In this document: piece by piece, positions 46,725 to 55,908 of the stretch
Layout of the letters: each line of letters starts with the position of its first letter
Position numbering within the stretch: the stretch's first letter is position 1
Assembly: GCA_902801585.1 (NCBI GenBank)
Contig: CADCIU010000004.1
Span: 62,001-126,000 of the forward strand
DNA from: an uncultured Lachnospiraceae bacterium
GTDB taxonomy: Bacteria; Bacillota_A; Clostridia; Lachnospirales; Lachnospiraceae
Direction: 5' to 3'
DNA length: 64,000 bases
Program-made: the position numbers and the translations under genes
The notes under the pieces: model-generated
Told to the model about the DNA's origin: nothing
Database searches by the model: none
Seen by the model: only the letters and a program-made list of their open reading frames with translations

Positions 46725-47948
46725 ATGAGACCATTAGAAGGTGTAAAAGTTGTTGACCTTACAACATTTCTCGCTGCTCCCACAACTTGCAGAGTACTCG
46801 GTGAGTGGGGCGCTGATGTAATCAAGGTGGAAGCCCCCAAGGGTGACCCCGGCCGCACACAGGGTGCCGTTTTCGGCATGAAGTATGAGGACGACGAGAA
46901 CCTCGGTTTCGACATGTCCAACATGAATAAGAGATTCACGACAGTGAACCTTAAGAGTGAGAAGGGCAAGGAAGTGATGGACAAGCTGCTGGCAGAGGCA
47001 GATGTCTTCGTAACGAACACAAGGACCAAAGCGCTTGTTAAGCTTGGATATGACTATGACACACTAAAAGTCAAATACCCCAAACTGATCTTTGCTCAGA
47101 TCCTCGGATACGGTGAGAACGGCCCGGAGAAGGATACAGCCGGTTTCGATGTGACATGTTATATGGCCAGAGGCGGTGTATTCGGAACTACGGTCAATAA
47201 AGGCAGCGACCCTATGATCCCTACTAACGGTTTTGGTGATTTCCAGGCTTCCATGTGCCTTGCTTCCGGCATCTGCGCAGCTCTGTTCAACAGAAATCGT
47301 ACCGGAGCAGGAGATAAAGTGACCGTTTCCCTTCATCATGCAGCGATCTTCATGCTCAGTACGGGTGTCGTATCCGCTCAGTATGGAAACTCTTATCCGA
47401 AGGATCGCCGTGAAGTGATCTGCCCTACCAACAATGTTTTCAGGACTGCTGATGACAAGCTCATTGCTGTATGCGCTCCTGAATATGACAGAACTTACGA
47501 TAAGATCATGCGTCTCGTCGGACGCGAGGACCTGGTAGGCAACGAGAAGTATAACAATTGCGACCGCCTCAATGAGACACACCTCAATCATGAGGTCGTA
47601 GACATTCTCGACGAAGCGATCAGGAAATTCACAAGAAAAGAAATCCTTGATATCTTCAAGTCCAATGACATTCCTTGTGAGGGATGCTATGAGCCTGTCG
47701 ATATGTACGATGACGAGCAGGTTTGGGCGAACCAGATCATGACAAAGCTCGATTGCCCTTCCGGAAAGCGCAATATCGCCACAGCACCCGTGAAATTTGC
47801 ATCCAATGCAGATCCCGATTATATTGTGACGCGCGCACAGGGTTCCGATACGATCGAAGTTATGAAAGAACTCGGCTATACGGATGCCCAGATCGAAGAG
47901 TATCTTGCAGAAGGCGCAGTTGTGGGAAAGACTGCTCTTCGCAAATAA
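46725..47948 (+). CDS. Family III CoA-transferase (CaiB/BaiF-like)
   Basis: A 407-residue enzyme that moves CoA between acids without spending ATP. The family opening MRPLEGVKVVDLTTFLAAPT and EWGADVIKVEAP are clear. The catalytic Asp is probably Asp142 in GFDVTCY. FGDFQASMCLASGICAALFNR and DDKLIAVCAPE follow. Known relatives are CaiB (carnitine/crotonobetaine), FldA (phenyllactate/cinnamate) and formyl-CoA transferase. Downstream of an acyl-CoA dehydrogenase, it would recycle CoA from the reduced product to the next substrate molecule. AGAGGAGAAAAT precedes the ATG. Codon use is similar to that of highly expressed genes. Confidence 0.93.
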   Translation: MRPLEGVKVVDLTTFLAAPTTCRVLGEWGADVIKVEAPKGDPGRTQGAVFGMKYEDDENLGFDMSNMNKRFTTVNLKSEKGKEVMDKLLAEADVFVTNTRTKALVKLGYDYDTLKVKYPKLIFAQILGYGENGPEKDTAGFDVTCYMARGGVFGTTVNKGSDPMIPTNGFGDFQASMCLASGICAALFNRNRTGAGDKVTVSLHHAAIFMLSTGVVSAQYGNSYPKDRREVICPTNNVFRTADDKLIAVCAPEYDRTYDKIMRLVGREDLVGNEKYNNCDRLNETHLNHEVVDILDEAIRKFTRKEILDIFKSNDIPCEGCYEPVDMYDDEQVWANQIMTKLDCPSGKRNIATAPVKFASNADPDYIVTRAQGSDTIEVMKELGYTDAQIEEYLAEGAVVGKTALRK

Positions 47949-48101
47949 TGCAGGATCCGCCTGCATAATGACGCACGTCCGATCTGCAGTTGATCCGCTG
48001 TGTGCGGCAATACTGCGGTTGAACGATTGGCAGACCCGTGTGTGTGGCTTGCGCGGGCCTGCCATAAATAGTAATAGAAATTAATTGAAAAGGGGAAAAA
48101 C

Positions 48102-49382
48102 ATGAGAGACAAAAAATATATTTGGGCTCTGCTTTCCGTGTATTTTGCTTATCTGACACACGGAATTCAGGCTATCGTTATTTCTCAGAACTCAGCAAAT
48201 TTCCAGCAGCAGTGGGGCGTTGACGCCGGCGGCATTTCCGGTGTTATTGCATGGACCGGACTTGGAAAATTCTTATCCGTCTGGATCTGCGGCGAGATCT
48301 CCGATAAGATCGGCCGTAAGATCATGATCGTCGTCGGTGCGATCATGTATGTCGCATTCTTCTTCCTGCTTCTGACAACAAACAGTGTTGCCGTTGCTTC
48401 TGTAGCAGCTTTCATGGCAGGTGTAGCAACATCCTTCTTTGACGGCGCATGCTACGCAGTTGCTCAGGAGTCCTGGGTCAAGGCTCCCGGTACTGCAGTT
48501 ATCCTGATTAAGGGCGTTATCTCGGTTTCCGGTACGATCTATCCTCTTCTTGTTGCTTCCATGTCTCAGAGCGGCAACTGGAAGGCTCTGATCATTCTTC
48601 CGATCGTTATGTCCTGTATCGTTCTTGCACTTGCGCTTTTCGCTCCTTATTCCTACGACGAAGAGCTCAAAGAGTTCAAGGATTCCAAGCAGCAGAAGGC
48701 TGATGCCAAGATGCATGACGAAGATGCTGAAAAGGGCAAAGCTCGTATTAAGAGCCCTATTCCTTTCGCAGTTATCTGTGGATGCGCTATTTACGGCTTC
48801 ATCGCTATGGCAACCATGTACTCCGCACAGCAGTACCTCAAAGCATTCGGTATGTCCGTTCTGGGCATGGATGAGATGTGGGCTGCAGGCCTGAACTCCA
48901 TTTATACCATCGGTTCCTTCGCAGCCGTTATTATCTGGGGTATCTTCATGGCCAGCCTTGGCTGGAGAACACTTAAGATCCTCATCATCGACCTTGCAGG
49001 ATCTGTTGTTGCTTACGCACTCGTTGTTCTTCTTCGTTCACCTGTCATGGTTCAGATCGGTGCATTTGCGATCGGCTTCTTCGCAGCCGGCGGCGCTCTT
49101 CAGTGCGGCGTTGCCCTGATGCAGGAGTTCCATCCCGGCCCGAAGGGAAGAAACCTTGGTATTTACTACACATTCATGGGCGCTGCTTCTTACCTGATGC
49201 CTCAGCTTGCTAAGATCTTCTACAACATGGCAGGCGGAAACGAAGCGCAGGCTGTCATCAACGAAATGACTGTAAACCTTGTTCTTGCAGTTATTGGTCT
49301 GCTCTTCATGCTGTTCCTTGCAGCAAATTACAAGAAGTGGTTCGGTGTCAGTGTCTGGTCCAAGAAAGGTGCTGACGAATAA
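48102..49382 (+). CDS. MFS transporter
   Basis: A 426-residue carrier with about 12 membrane segments. The cytoplasmic loop 2-3 has GEISDKIGRKIMIVVG, the major-facilitator signature (GxxxDxxGRR type). A charged central loop (DSKQQKADAKMHDEDAEKGKA) divides two six-helix halves. It starts 150 bases after the CoA-transferase with AAAGGGGAAAAAC as ribosome site. The clustering suggests uptake of the unsaturated acid, or exchange for the reduced product. The substrate is not readable from sequence. Confidence 0.92.
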   Translation: MRDKKYIWALLSVYFAYLTHGIQAIVISQNSANFQQQWGVDAGGISGVIAWTGLGKFLSVWICGEISDKIGRKIMIVVGAIMYVAFFFLLLTTNSVAVASVAAFMAGVATSFFDGACYAVAQESWVKAPGTAVILIKGVISVSGTIYPLLVASMSQSGNWKALIILPIVMSCIVLALALFAPYSYDEELKEFKDSKQQKADAKMHDEDAEKGKARIKSPIPFAVICGCAIYGFIAMATMYSAQQYLKAFGMSVLGMDEMWAAGLNSIYTIGSFAAVIIWGIFMASLGWRTLKILIIDLAGSVVAYALVVLLRSPVMVQIGAFAIGFFAAGGALQCGVALMQEFHPGPKGRNLGIYYTFMGAASYLMPQLAKIFYNMAGGNEAQAVINEMTVNLVLAVIGLLFMLFLAANYKKWFGVSVWSKKGADE

Positions 49383-49428
49383 GAATCATCAGTTGGAATA
49401 GAATATTGTTATTTATAGCCACATCTAA

Positions 49429-49470
49429 TATCCGAGGCCGCAGCAATGCGGTTTCGGATATTTTTGCTTA
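49429..49470 (+). terminator. Terminator after the MFS gene
   Basis: AATATCCGAGGCCGCA and TGCGGTTTCGGATATT form a 15-16 pair stem with a few mismatches and a four-base loop, followed by TTTTGCTT. It ends the acyl-CoA dehydrogenase/CoA-transferase/MFS transcript. Confidence 0.75.
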
Positions 49471-49552
49471 AAATTGGTAAATATACATAGAAAAATAGGG
49501 CATATTTCGCTATTTACTTGTGAAAAATATACAATAAAATTGCGCGTAACGC

Positions 49553-49581
49553 TTGTGCTGATTGCTTTAAAGTGATATATT
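49553..49581 (+). promoter_or_regulatory. Promoter of the tct operon
   Basis: TTGTGC at 49553-49558 and TATATT at 49576-49581 are spaced by 17 bases. It lies 63 bases before tctC in an AT-rich gap after the previous terminator. Confidence 0.55.
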
Positions 49582-49643
49582 AATACAAGGAGACATAATA
49601 ATATTCTGTCACTATTGAAGTAAGCAGAGAAGGGGGAGCAGAA

Positions 49644-50684
49644 ATGAGCAAGAAGAACAAGATCATTGTTGCTGTTTTACTGGCTGTGAGTATACTTGTG
49701 GCCGGCAACGAGATCTACCAATTTGTGCGCGGCCTGACCGCACCATATCCGGATAATGATATCAACGGATATATCGCGTGGGCAGCCGGCGGCGCGACTG
49801 ATACGACATCGAGAGGAATTTCTGTGCAGGCGCAGAAGTTCTTGGGCACCAATATTGTCATGCAGAATAAGACAGGCGCTACAGGTGCGATCGCGACTGA
49901 GTTCGTGGCACATCTTCCTGCTGACGGTTATTCTCTTTTGTATAATGCGGAAAATCCTACGCTGTATCACGTCATGGATATTTCCACTATTGATTATGAA
50001 GAGTTCTATCCTGTCCTCCTGTTCGGAAGCCAGGTGCCGGTCGTGATCGTGCCGCCGAATTCCAAATATCAGTCTATTAAGGAAGTGATCGAAGATGCGA
50101 AAGCATCTCCCGGAAAGATCAGCCTCGGCATTTCCGGTGTCGGCGGACTTCCTTACAACGTTGCCTGTATGCTTCAGAGCACCAGTAATGTCGAATTCAA
50201 CCAGGTTCCTTTTGACGGAGATTCTTCTATTATCAGTGCGCTTTTGGGCGGTCATGTGGATCTTTCCATCGTCAACTATTCCACGGCGGCAGATCTCTAC
50301 AAGACAGGCGATCTGCGCATTCTGACAGTTCTCAATAATGAAAGAATGGTAGCGATCCCTGAAGTCGAGACGATCTCTGAAATTTATCCCGAATATGAGA
50401 AGTATTTCCCTTGGGGTGCATTTACCGGTGTGTACTGCAGAAAAGAAGTGGATGATGATAGAAAAGCGATCCTGACCAAGGCGTTTCTGGATGGTTATAA
50501 TACGCCGGAATTCCAGAAGTATCTGGCGGACAACTATATTATTCCGCTCGGGATCAGCGGGGATGAGGCGGTCAGATTCATCAAGCGCTGGCAGTCCGTT
50601 ACGACCTGGCTTTTGTACGATTCGGGAGCCACCAATATATCTCCTGAGAACTTCGGTATTCCCAGGATCGAAGATTTTGAGTAA
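49644..50684 (+). CDS. tctC: Tripartite tricarboxylate transporter substrate-binding protein
   Basis: A 346-residue extracytoplasmic binding protein. An uncleaved or cleaved hydrophobic N-terminus (IIVAVLLAVSILVAG) is followed by the TctC-type domain: WAAGGATDTTSRGISVQAQKFLG and MQNKTGATGAIATEFVAH, in which the loop binds the carboxylates of the ligand. No lipobox Cys is present, so it may be tethered by the N-terminal helix. It opens the tctCBA operon with GAAGGGGGAGCAG as ribosome site. TctC proteins bind citrate and many other mono- to tricarboxylates, so the ligand is open. Confidence 0.9.
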   Translation: MSKKNKIIVAVLLAVSILVAGNEIYQFVRGLTAPYPDNDINGYIAWAAGGATDTTSRGISVQAQKFLGTNIVMQNKTGATGAIATEFVAHLPADGYSLLYNAENPTLYHVMDISTIDYEEFYPVLLFGSQVPVVIVPPNSKYQSIKEVIEDAKASPGKISLGISGVGGLPYNVACMLQSTSNVEFNQVPFDGDSSIISALLGGHVDLSIVNYSTAADLYKTGDLRILTVLNNERMVAIPEVETISEIYPEYEKYFPWGAFTGVYCRKEVDDDRKAILTKAFLDGYNTPEFQKYLADNYIIPLGISGDEAVRFIKRWQSVTTWLLYDSGATNISPENFGIPRIEDFE

Positions 50685-50700
50685 AAAGGGGGATTGACAG

Positions 50701-51147
50701 ATGAAAAGAGGAGAAAAAGTATTTGATCTGATCCTTGTGATACTGGGAGTGATCTTCGTAATACTGGCACTGGGCATCACACCGATCAGCAAGATGACGG
50801 CTTCATCGGAAGGCTTTTATCCGCTCGTCATATCGATCATCAGCTTGATCCTTGCTGTAGCCAATTATCTGAAGCAGAGCGCTGAGAGAAAGAAAAACGG
50901 CGAAGTGCAGTATTCTGACGAAAGTTCTGTTTTCAATAAAGATGTAATGGTCATGATGGGATTTCTTGTGGTGTATATCGTCCTGATCTTCATTGTGCAT
51001 TATATTATTGCGACTCTGATATTTACTACTCTGTCTGTTCTGTATCTGAGCGGGAAAGATTGGAAGACAAGCATTCTTGTGGGCTTTATTTCCACTATGA
51101 TGATCGTTCTCGTCTTTAAATACGGTTTCAGCGTCATTCTGCCGTAA
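50701..51147 (+). CDS. tctB: Tripartite tricarboxylate transporter small membrane subunit
   Basis: A 148-residue protein with four predicted membrane segments (LILVILGVIFVILALGI, LVISIISLILAVANYL, VMMGFLVVYIVLIFIV and the C-terminal SILVGFISTMMIVLVFK). Length and position between the binding protein and the large permease identify it as TctB. It starts 16 bases after tctC with AAAGGGGGATTG upstream. Confidence 0.9.
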   Translation: MKRGEKVFDLILVILGVIFVILALGITPISKMTASSEGFYPLVISIISLILAVANYLKQSAERKKNGEVQYSDESSVFNKDVMVMMGFLVVYIVLIFIVHYIIATLIFTTLSVLYLSGKDWKTSILVGFISTMMIVLVFKYGFSVILP

Positions 51148-51162
51148 GAAAGGAGGTAAGTT

Positions 51163-52614
51163 ATGCCAGCAGTTTTAACACAGATCATATTCTGCGCCTT
51201 AGGTTGTTTTCTGGGCATTTATGTCGGCGCGATCCCCGGTCTTTCCGTTACAATGGCGACCTCCCTTCTGATCGCTATGACATATTCCTGGAGCACGGAG
51301 GCGGCGCTCGCAGTTATGATGGGCGTCTATATCGGCGGTGTTTACGGCGGATCCCGTGCAGCGATCCTGCTCAATATTCCCGGCGCTCCGGCAGCCGTTG
51401 CTACCACATTTGACGGATATCCGCTTGCCAAAAAAGGAGAGGCGGGCAAGGCGATCGCGACCAGTACGATCACATCCGTTGTCGGCGGACTGATCGGTTC
51501 GGCCTTCTTGTTTTTCGGCGCACCTCAGGTCGCCAAAATAGCGCTTTCCTTCGCACCCCGTGATTACATGCTGCTGACGCTGATGGGACTTATGCTCGTA
51601 GGAAGTATCAGCGGAAAGAGTATTTTGAAAGGCCTCTTTGCCGCAGCGGCCGGTCTGATGCTCGGCGTTGTGGGTATGGATCCGATCACCGGTGTGGGGC
51701 GTTTTACATTCGGAAGTGTAAATATGCGTGCAGGAATCAGCTATATTCCGGTCATGATCGGATTGTTCGGAGTGGGAGAGTCTCTCCATCAGATCGTTCA
51801 CAGGAATATGCCGATCGTGAAACAGGAAGTCAATTCGATCCGCCCTCCTATGGACAGACTTGCGAAAATGCTGCCGATCGCTGCATTCAGCGGCGTTCTC
51901 GGTACGATCGTAGGTGCTCTTCCCGGTGCAGGCGGTGATATCGCGGCACTCCTTGCTTATGATGCTACCAAGAGAGTCGTCAAGAATCCGGAAAGACCTT
52001 TCGGAGAAGGAACACTGGAAGGCGTCGTGGCACCTGAGTCAGCCAATAACGCTGCGATCGGCGGAGCTCTGATCCCGATGCTGACATTAGGTATTCCCGG
52101 AGACTCGGTAACAGCGATCTTCATCGGAGCGCTTTCCATTCACGGAATCCGGGCGGGCTCCATGCTTATGGCCTCACAGCCCGAGCTGTTCAAGAATCTG
52201 GTATGGCTCTCCGTTGTCGGCAATATATTCCTTTTGATCTTCGGTATGATGGGAATCCGCATTTTTGCCAAGCTGGTCGAGATCCCCAGAAATATCCTTC
52301 TTCCGCTGATCATTGTCATCTCTGTCATCGGCAGCTATTCTATTAATAATATGCCGCTTGATATTGTCTGGACACTGATCGCCGGAATTATCGGCTACTT
52401 CATGAAGTATTATGGTGTTCCCGTAGCACCCATGGTATTGGGACTGATCCTTGGACCTACGATCGAAGTCAATCTCAGGAGATCGATCATTTCAGCAGGA
52501 AGCATCGGTGGAATGTTTAAAGACATTTTCACACATCCCCTGTCCCTTGTTCTCCTGTTGATCCTTGTGGTCATGATGGTCACACAGATTCTCGGTTCAA
52601 AGAAAAGAGCCTGA
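51163..52614 (+). CDS. tctA: Tripartite tricarboxylate transporter large permease
   Basis: A 483-residue permease with about 11-12 hydrophobic segments. The TctA signatures are present: YVGAIPGLSVTMATSLLI near the N-terminus and ALPGAGGDIAALLAYDATKR, then VAPESANNAAIGGALIPMLTLGIPGD. These duplicated Gly/Pro-rich re-entrant segments form the substrate path. AAAGGAGG precedes the ATG. A hairpin terminator follows the gene. Confidence 0.95.
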   Translation: MPAVLTQIIFCALGCFLGIYVGAIPGLSVTMATSLLIAMTYSWSTEAALAVMMGVYIGGVYGGSRAAILLNIPGAPAAVATTFDGYPLAKKGEAGKAIATSTITSVVGGLIGSAFLFFGAPQVAKIALSFAPRDYMLLTLMGLMLVGSISGKSILKGLFAAAAGLMLGVVGMDPITGVGRFTFGSVNMRAGISYIPVMIGLFGVGESLHQIVHRNMPIVKQEVNSIRPPMDRLAKMLPIAAFSGVLGTIVGALPGAGGDIAALLAYDATKRVVKNPERPFGEGTLEGVVAPESANNAAIGGALIPMLTLGIPGDSVTAIFIGALSIHGIRAGSMLMASQPELFKNLVWLSVVGNIFLLIFGMMGIRIFAKLVEIPRNILLPLIIVISVIGSYSINNMPLDIVWTLIAGIIGYFMKYYGVPVAPMVLGLILGPTIEVNLRRSIISAGSIGGMFKDIFTHPLSLVLLLILVVMMVTQILGSKKRA

Positions 52615-52626
52615 TCGGGGACTTCT

Positions 52627-52668
52627 CAGCGGCAGCTTTCCGGATAAGGAAGCTGCCGCTTTTTTATG
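52627..52668 (+). terminator. Terminator after tctA
   Basis: AGCGGCAGCTTTCC and GGAAGCTGCCGCT form a 12-13 pair stem, followed by six T residues. Classical rho-independent form. Confidence 0.9.
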
Positions 52669-52687
52669 TGAAGCGAAAGGATAAAAC

Positions 52688-53494
52688 ATGAATCCGTCTG
52701 AAAATAAGCATCGCAGTATATATATTGAAAACGAGAGATTTCTGACAAGGGAATTGTGGTGCGGAGATCCTGAGAGCGGTATCTACGGGCGGCTGTTTCT
52801 GCCAAGAGATCATCAATACGGAGAGAAGCTGCCGCTGGTGCTTTTCTGCCACGAGCTGTTCAGGACGCATGAGTCCGGCATCAGTTACGGAGAGGAGCTT
52901 GCCGCCAAGGGATTTGCAGTCTACACATTTGACTGCCGGGGCGCCTCGGAAGAGAGCAGAAGCCCGGGCTCCATGTTGAATATGTCGGTCATGACATGTG
53001 CTGAGGATCTCATGGAGGTTTACAGAGAAGCATTGACTTGGAATTTCACGGATCCCGGCCGTATTGCCGTGATCGGCGCAAGTCAGGGCGCCTTCAGCAC
53101 GGCGGTCGCAGCCGGAGAGAATACGGATGCATTTGCGGCGATCGTTCTTATGTACGGGGCCTTTGTCATCCTGGATGATATAAAGAACATGTATTCGGAC
53201 AGAAGCAGCGTTCCGGACCCTTTCTCCTATCGGGGATGGTGCATGATGGGAGCTCGTTACCTCACAGACCTTTGGGATTTTGACAAGTCGGTCCTGGGCA
53301 GGTATAAGGGACCGGTACTGATCCTGCACGGAGATGATGATCCGCTGGTGGATCCCGCCTATTCTCAAGACATTGCGAAGGTATATGAGAACTGTGAGTT
53401 TCACATGGTGAGGGGAGGAAGACACGGCTTTAAAAAGGGTGCTTTTGCAGAGGCCGCCGAATATATTGAGCGTTTTCTGGCCGACTACATATGA
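52688..53494 (+). CDS. Alpha/beta hydrolase
   Basis: A 268-residue serine hydrolase of the dienelactone-hydrolase/BAAT-like group. The nucleophile elbow is VIGASQGAFST (G-x-S-x-G), the acid is in HGDDDPLVDP and the His in RGGRHGFKKG. FCHELFRTHE carries the oxyanion-hole region. No signal peptide, so it acts in the cytoplasm. It lies after the tct terminator but with AAGCGAAAGGATAA as ribosome site only 20 bases on, so read-through expression is likely. It may hydrolyse an ester form of the imported acid or a CoA thioester, which is inference. Confidence 0.85.
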   Translation: MNPSENKHRSIYIENERFLTRELWCGDPESGIYGRLFLPRDHQYGEKLPLVLFCHELFRTHESGISYGEELAAKGFAVYTFDCRGASEESRSPGSMLNMSVMTCAEDLMEVYREALTWNFTDPGRIAVIGASQGAFSTAVAAGENTDAFAAIVLMYGAFVILDDIKNMYSDRSSVPDPFSYRGWCMMGARYLTDLWDFDKSVLGRYKGPVLILHGDDDPLVDPAYSQDIAKVYENCEFHMVRGGRHGFKKGAFAEAAEYIERFLADYI

Positions 53495-53554
53495 AAATAC
53501 GTCAGATTCAGAGCTTTTTTTGAGAAAATATTAATGCTGTGCTGTGAAACGCTA

Positions 53555-53583
53555 TTGCAATGAAGTAACTAAAAAATTATAAT
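53555..53583 (+). promoter_or_regulatory. Promoter of the livJ-type operon
   Basis: TTGCAA at 53555-53560 and a perfect TATAAT at 53578-53583 are 17 bases apart, about 50 bases before the binding-protein gene. It is among the strongest promoters in the window, in keeping with a highly expressed binding protein. Confidence 0.7.
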
Positions 53584-53633
53584 GATTTCATTGGTGTTTA
53601 ACAACCAAATAATCAAAGGGAGGACCAATCACT

Positions 53634-54866
53634 ATGAGAAAATTTGTTAAGACCACTCTGGCAGTTGCGATGACTGTGTGCATGGCAGCAGCGATGACAG
53701 CTTGCGGTTCCGGATCATCATCCGGCAGCTCATCCGGAAGCGCTGCACCTGCTGAAAATGCGGCAGATACGGGCGCTAAGATCAAGATTGGAGGCTCCGG
53801 CCCCCTCACCGGCCCCGCAGCTGTTTACGGCAATGCAGTAAAGAATGCAGCTGAGATTGCTGTTGACGAGATCAATGCCAAGGGCGGTATTCAGTTCGAG
53901 CTGGATATGGAAGACGATGCACATGATCCCGAGAAGGCAGTTACGGCTTACGGCGTTCTGAAAGACTGGGGCATGCAGGTCTCTCTGGCAACCGTTACTT
54001 CTTCACCGGGTGCTGCGGTTTCACCCAGCTATGCAGCCGATAAGATCTTCGCGATCACTCCTTCCGGCTCTTCCACAGCTGTTATCTTCCAGGATCCGGA
54101 CAACCAGACCGGCGCTTACGGAAATGTTTTCCAGATGTGCTTTACTGACCCCAACCAGGGAACAGCAAGTGCTGACTACATTTCTACACATACTGATCTC
54201 GGCTCCAAGGTCGCGGTCATCTACAAGAACGATGACAACTACTCTAAGGGCATCCATGATACATTCGTCGCAGAGGCGGCAGCCAAGAATGTAGAAGTGG
54301 TCTATGAGGGAACTTTCGACGATTCCAACGCACAGGACTTCACTGTTCAGCTCGGCCAGGCACAGTCTGCAGGCGCTGACATCGTTTTCCTTCCGATCTA
54401 TTATGATCCCGCATCCCTGATCCTCACACAGGCGAATCAGATGGGCTACAAGCCTACTTTCTTCGGTGTTGACGGTATGGACGGAATCCTGACGCTCGAG
54501 GGCTTCGATAAGTCTCTCGCTGAGGGTGTCTACCTTCTGACTCCTTTCTCTGCTGACGCAACAGATGAGCTGACAGTAAACTTTGTCAATGCTTATAAAG
54601 AGAAGTGCGGCGGCGAGATCCCGAACCAGTTCGCAGCAGATGCATATGACTGTGTCTATGCGATCGCTCAGGCTTGCGAGGCAGCAGGCATCACAGCGGA
54701 TATGAGCCCTGAAGACATTTGTGCAAAGCTCACGGAGCAGTTCACCACCATGACTTTCAGCGGCCTTACAGGCTCCGAGATGACATGGAACGAGAACGGC
54801 GAAGTTACAAAGTCTCCCAAGGCTGTCGTGATCCAGAACGGCGTATACGTAGGTGTTCAGGACTGA
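53634..54866 (+). CDS. Branched-chain amino acid-type ABC importer binding lipoprotein
   Basis: A 410-residue solute-binding protein. Signal peptide with lipobox MTAC at about residue 23, then a Ser/Gly-rich linker. The type I periplasmic-binding fold follows: IKIGGSGPLTGPAAVYGNAV, VDEINAKGGIQFELDMEDD, and VAVIYKNDDNYSKGIHDTF. LivJ-type proteins bind branched-chain amino acids, but many bind amides, aromatic acids or other carboxylates. GGGAGG precedes the ATG. It heads the livHMGF-like genes and uses codons typical of strong expression. Confidence 0.92.
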   Translation: MRKFVKTTLAVAMTVCMAAAMTACGSGSSSGSSSGSAAPAENAADTGAKIKIGGSGPLTGPAAVYGNAVKNAAEIAVDEINAKGGIQFELDMEDDAHDPEKAVTAYGVLKDWGMQVSLATVTSSPGAAVSPSYAADKIFAITPSGSSTAVIFQDPDNQTGAYGNVFQMCFTDPNQGTASADYISTHTDLGSKVAVIYKNDDNYSKGIHDTFVAEAAAKNVEVVYEGTFDDSNAQDFTVQLGQAQSAGADIVFLPIYYDPASLILTQANQMGYKPTFFGVDGMDGILTLEGFDKSLAEGVYLLTPFSADATDELTVNFVNAYKEKCGGEIPNQFAADAYDCVYAIAQACEAAGITADMSPEDICAKLTEQFTTMTFSGLTGSEMTWNENGEVTKSPKAVVIQNGVYVGVQD

Positions 54867-54904
54867 TCGTCATTATTTCATGAAGATTGAAACCGAATAA
54901 ACAG

Positions 54905-54936
54905 GCAGAAAGCCCGCCACCGTGCGGGCTTTCTGC
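54905..54936 (+). terminator. Strong hairpin between the binding protein and permease genes
   Basis: GCAGAAAGCCCGC at 54905-54917 pairs perfectly over 13 bases with its complement at 54924-54936 across a six-base loop. Only TTCA follows, not a full T-run. It probably gives partial termination or 3' protection so that the binding protein is made in excess over the membrane parts. Confidence 0.65.
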
Positions 54937-55019
54937 TTCATTCATAAAAAGCTTTATTCATAAAAGAAGACTCCCCCTCGCCGGGAGGAGAGGCTTGAAC
55001 ACTTGAAAGGAAGGCAGAC

Positions 55020-55895
55020 ATGCAGTTTCTATCCTATTTGATCAACGGATTGGGACTTGGCAGTGTGTATGCGATCATTGCTCTGGGTTATACAATGGTC
55101 TACGGTATTGCCAAGATGCTCAATTTTGCCCACGGTGATATCATCATGGTGGGTGCTTATATTGCGTTTTTTGCGATCACTAAATTCGAGCTTCCGTTCC
55201 CTGCCGCAGTCCTCGCAGCGATTCTGGTCTGCACTGTGCTCGGTGTTGTGATCGAGAGGCTTGCCTATAAACCCTTAAGACAGGCTACAAGCCTTGCCGT
55301 TCTGATCACGGCGATCGGTGTCAGCTACTTTCTGCAGAATGGCGCGCAGATCCTGTGGTCATCTTCCAGTAAGGTATTCCCTTCTGTCATTTCCACGGGA
55401 AGTATTTCGATCGGGTCGACATCGATCTCTTACCTTACACTGCTCACGATCGCAACCTGCATAGTCGTTATGGTCTGCCTGACACTGTTTATCAATAAGA
55501 CGAAGACCGGCAGCGCAATGCGCGCATGTTCGGAGGATAAGGGCGCATCGATGCTGATGGGCATCAATGTGAACCAGATCATTTCCATCACATTTGCGAT
55601 CGGCTCCGGACTTGCTGCGATCGCATCGGTCCTTTTGGCTTCCACATATCCTTCCGTTTATCCCACCATGGGCTCTATGCCCGGTATCAAAGCCTTTACG
55701 GCGGCTGTGTTCGGTGGAATCGGATCGATCCCCGGCGCTTTTGTGGGAGGGCTGATCCTGGGCATCATCGAGATATTTGCCAAGGCCTACATTTCGACAC
55801 AGCTCTCGGATGCCATCGTGTTCGCGGTTCTTATTTTCATTCTGCTGATCAAGCCGACCGGCCTGCTCGGCAAGAAGATCAATGTCAAAGTCTGA
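55020..55895 (+). CDS. livH: ABC importer permease, LivH type
   Basis: A 291-residue permease with about eight hydrophobic segments. The family opening LINGLGLGSVYAIIALGYTMVYGIAKMLNFAHGD is split by GLGSVYA and NFAHGD, hallmark segments of LivH. The cytoplasmic EAA-like region is RACSEDKGASMLMGIN. AAAGGAAGGCAG precedes the ATG. It forms the transmembrane dimer with the LivM-type protein encoded next. Confidence 0.95.
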   Translation: MQFLSYLINGLGLGSVYAIIALGYTMVYGIAKMLNFAHGDIIMVGAYIAFFAITKFELPFPAAVLAAILVCTVLGVVIERLAYKPLRQATSLAVLITAIGVSYFLQNGAQILWSSSSKVFPSVISTGSISIGSTSISYLTLLTIATCIVVMVCLTLFINKTKTGSAMRACSEDKGASMLMGINVNQIISITFAIGSGLAAIASVLLASTYPSVYPTMGSMPGIKAFTAAVFGGIGSIPGAFVGGLILGIIEIFAKAYISTQLSDAIVFAVLIFILLIKPTGLLGKKINVKV

Positions 55896-55908
55896 GGAGG
55901 GGGAAAAC

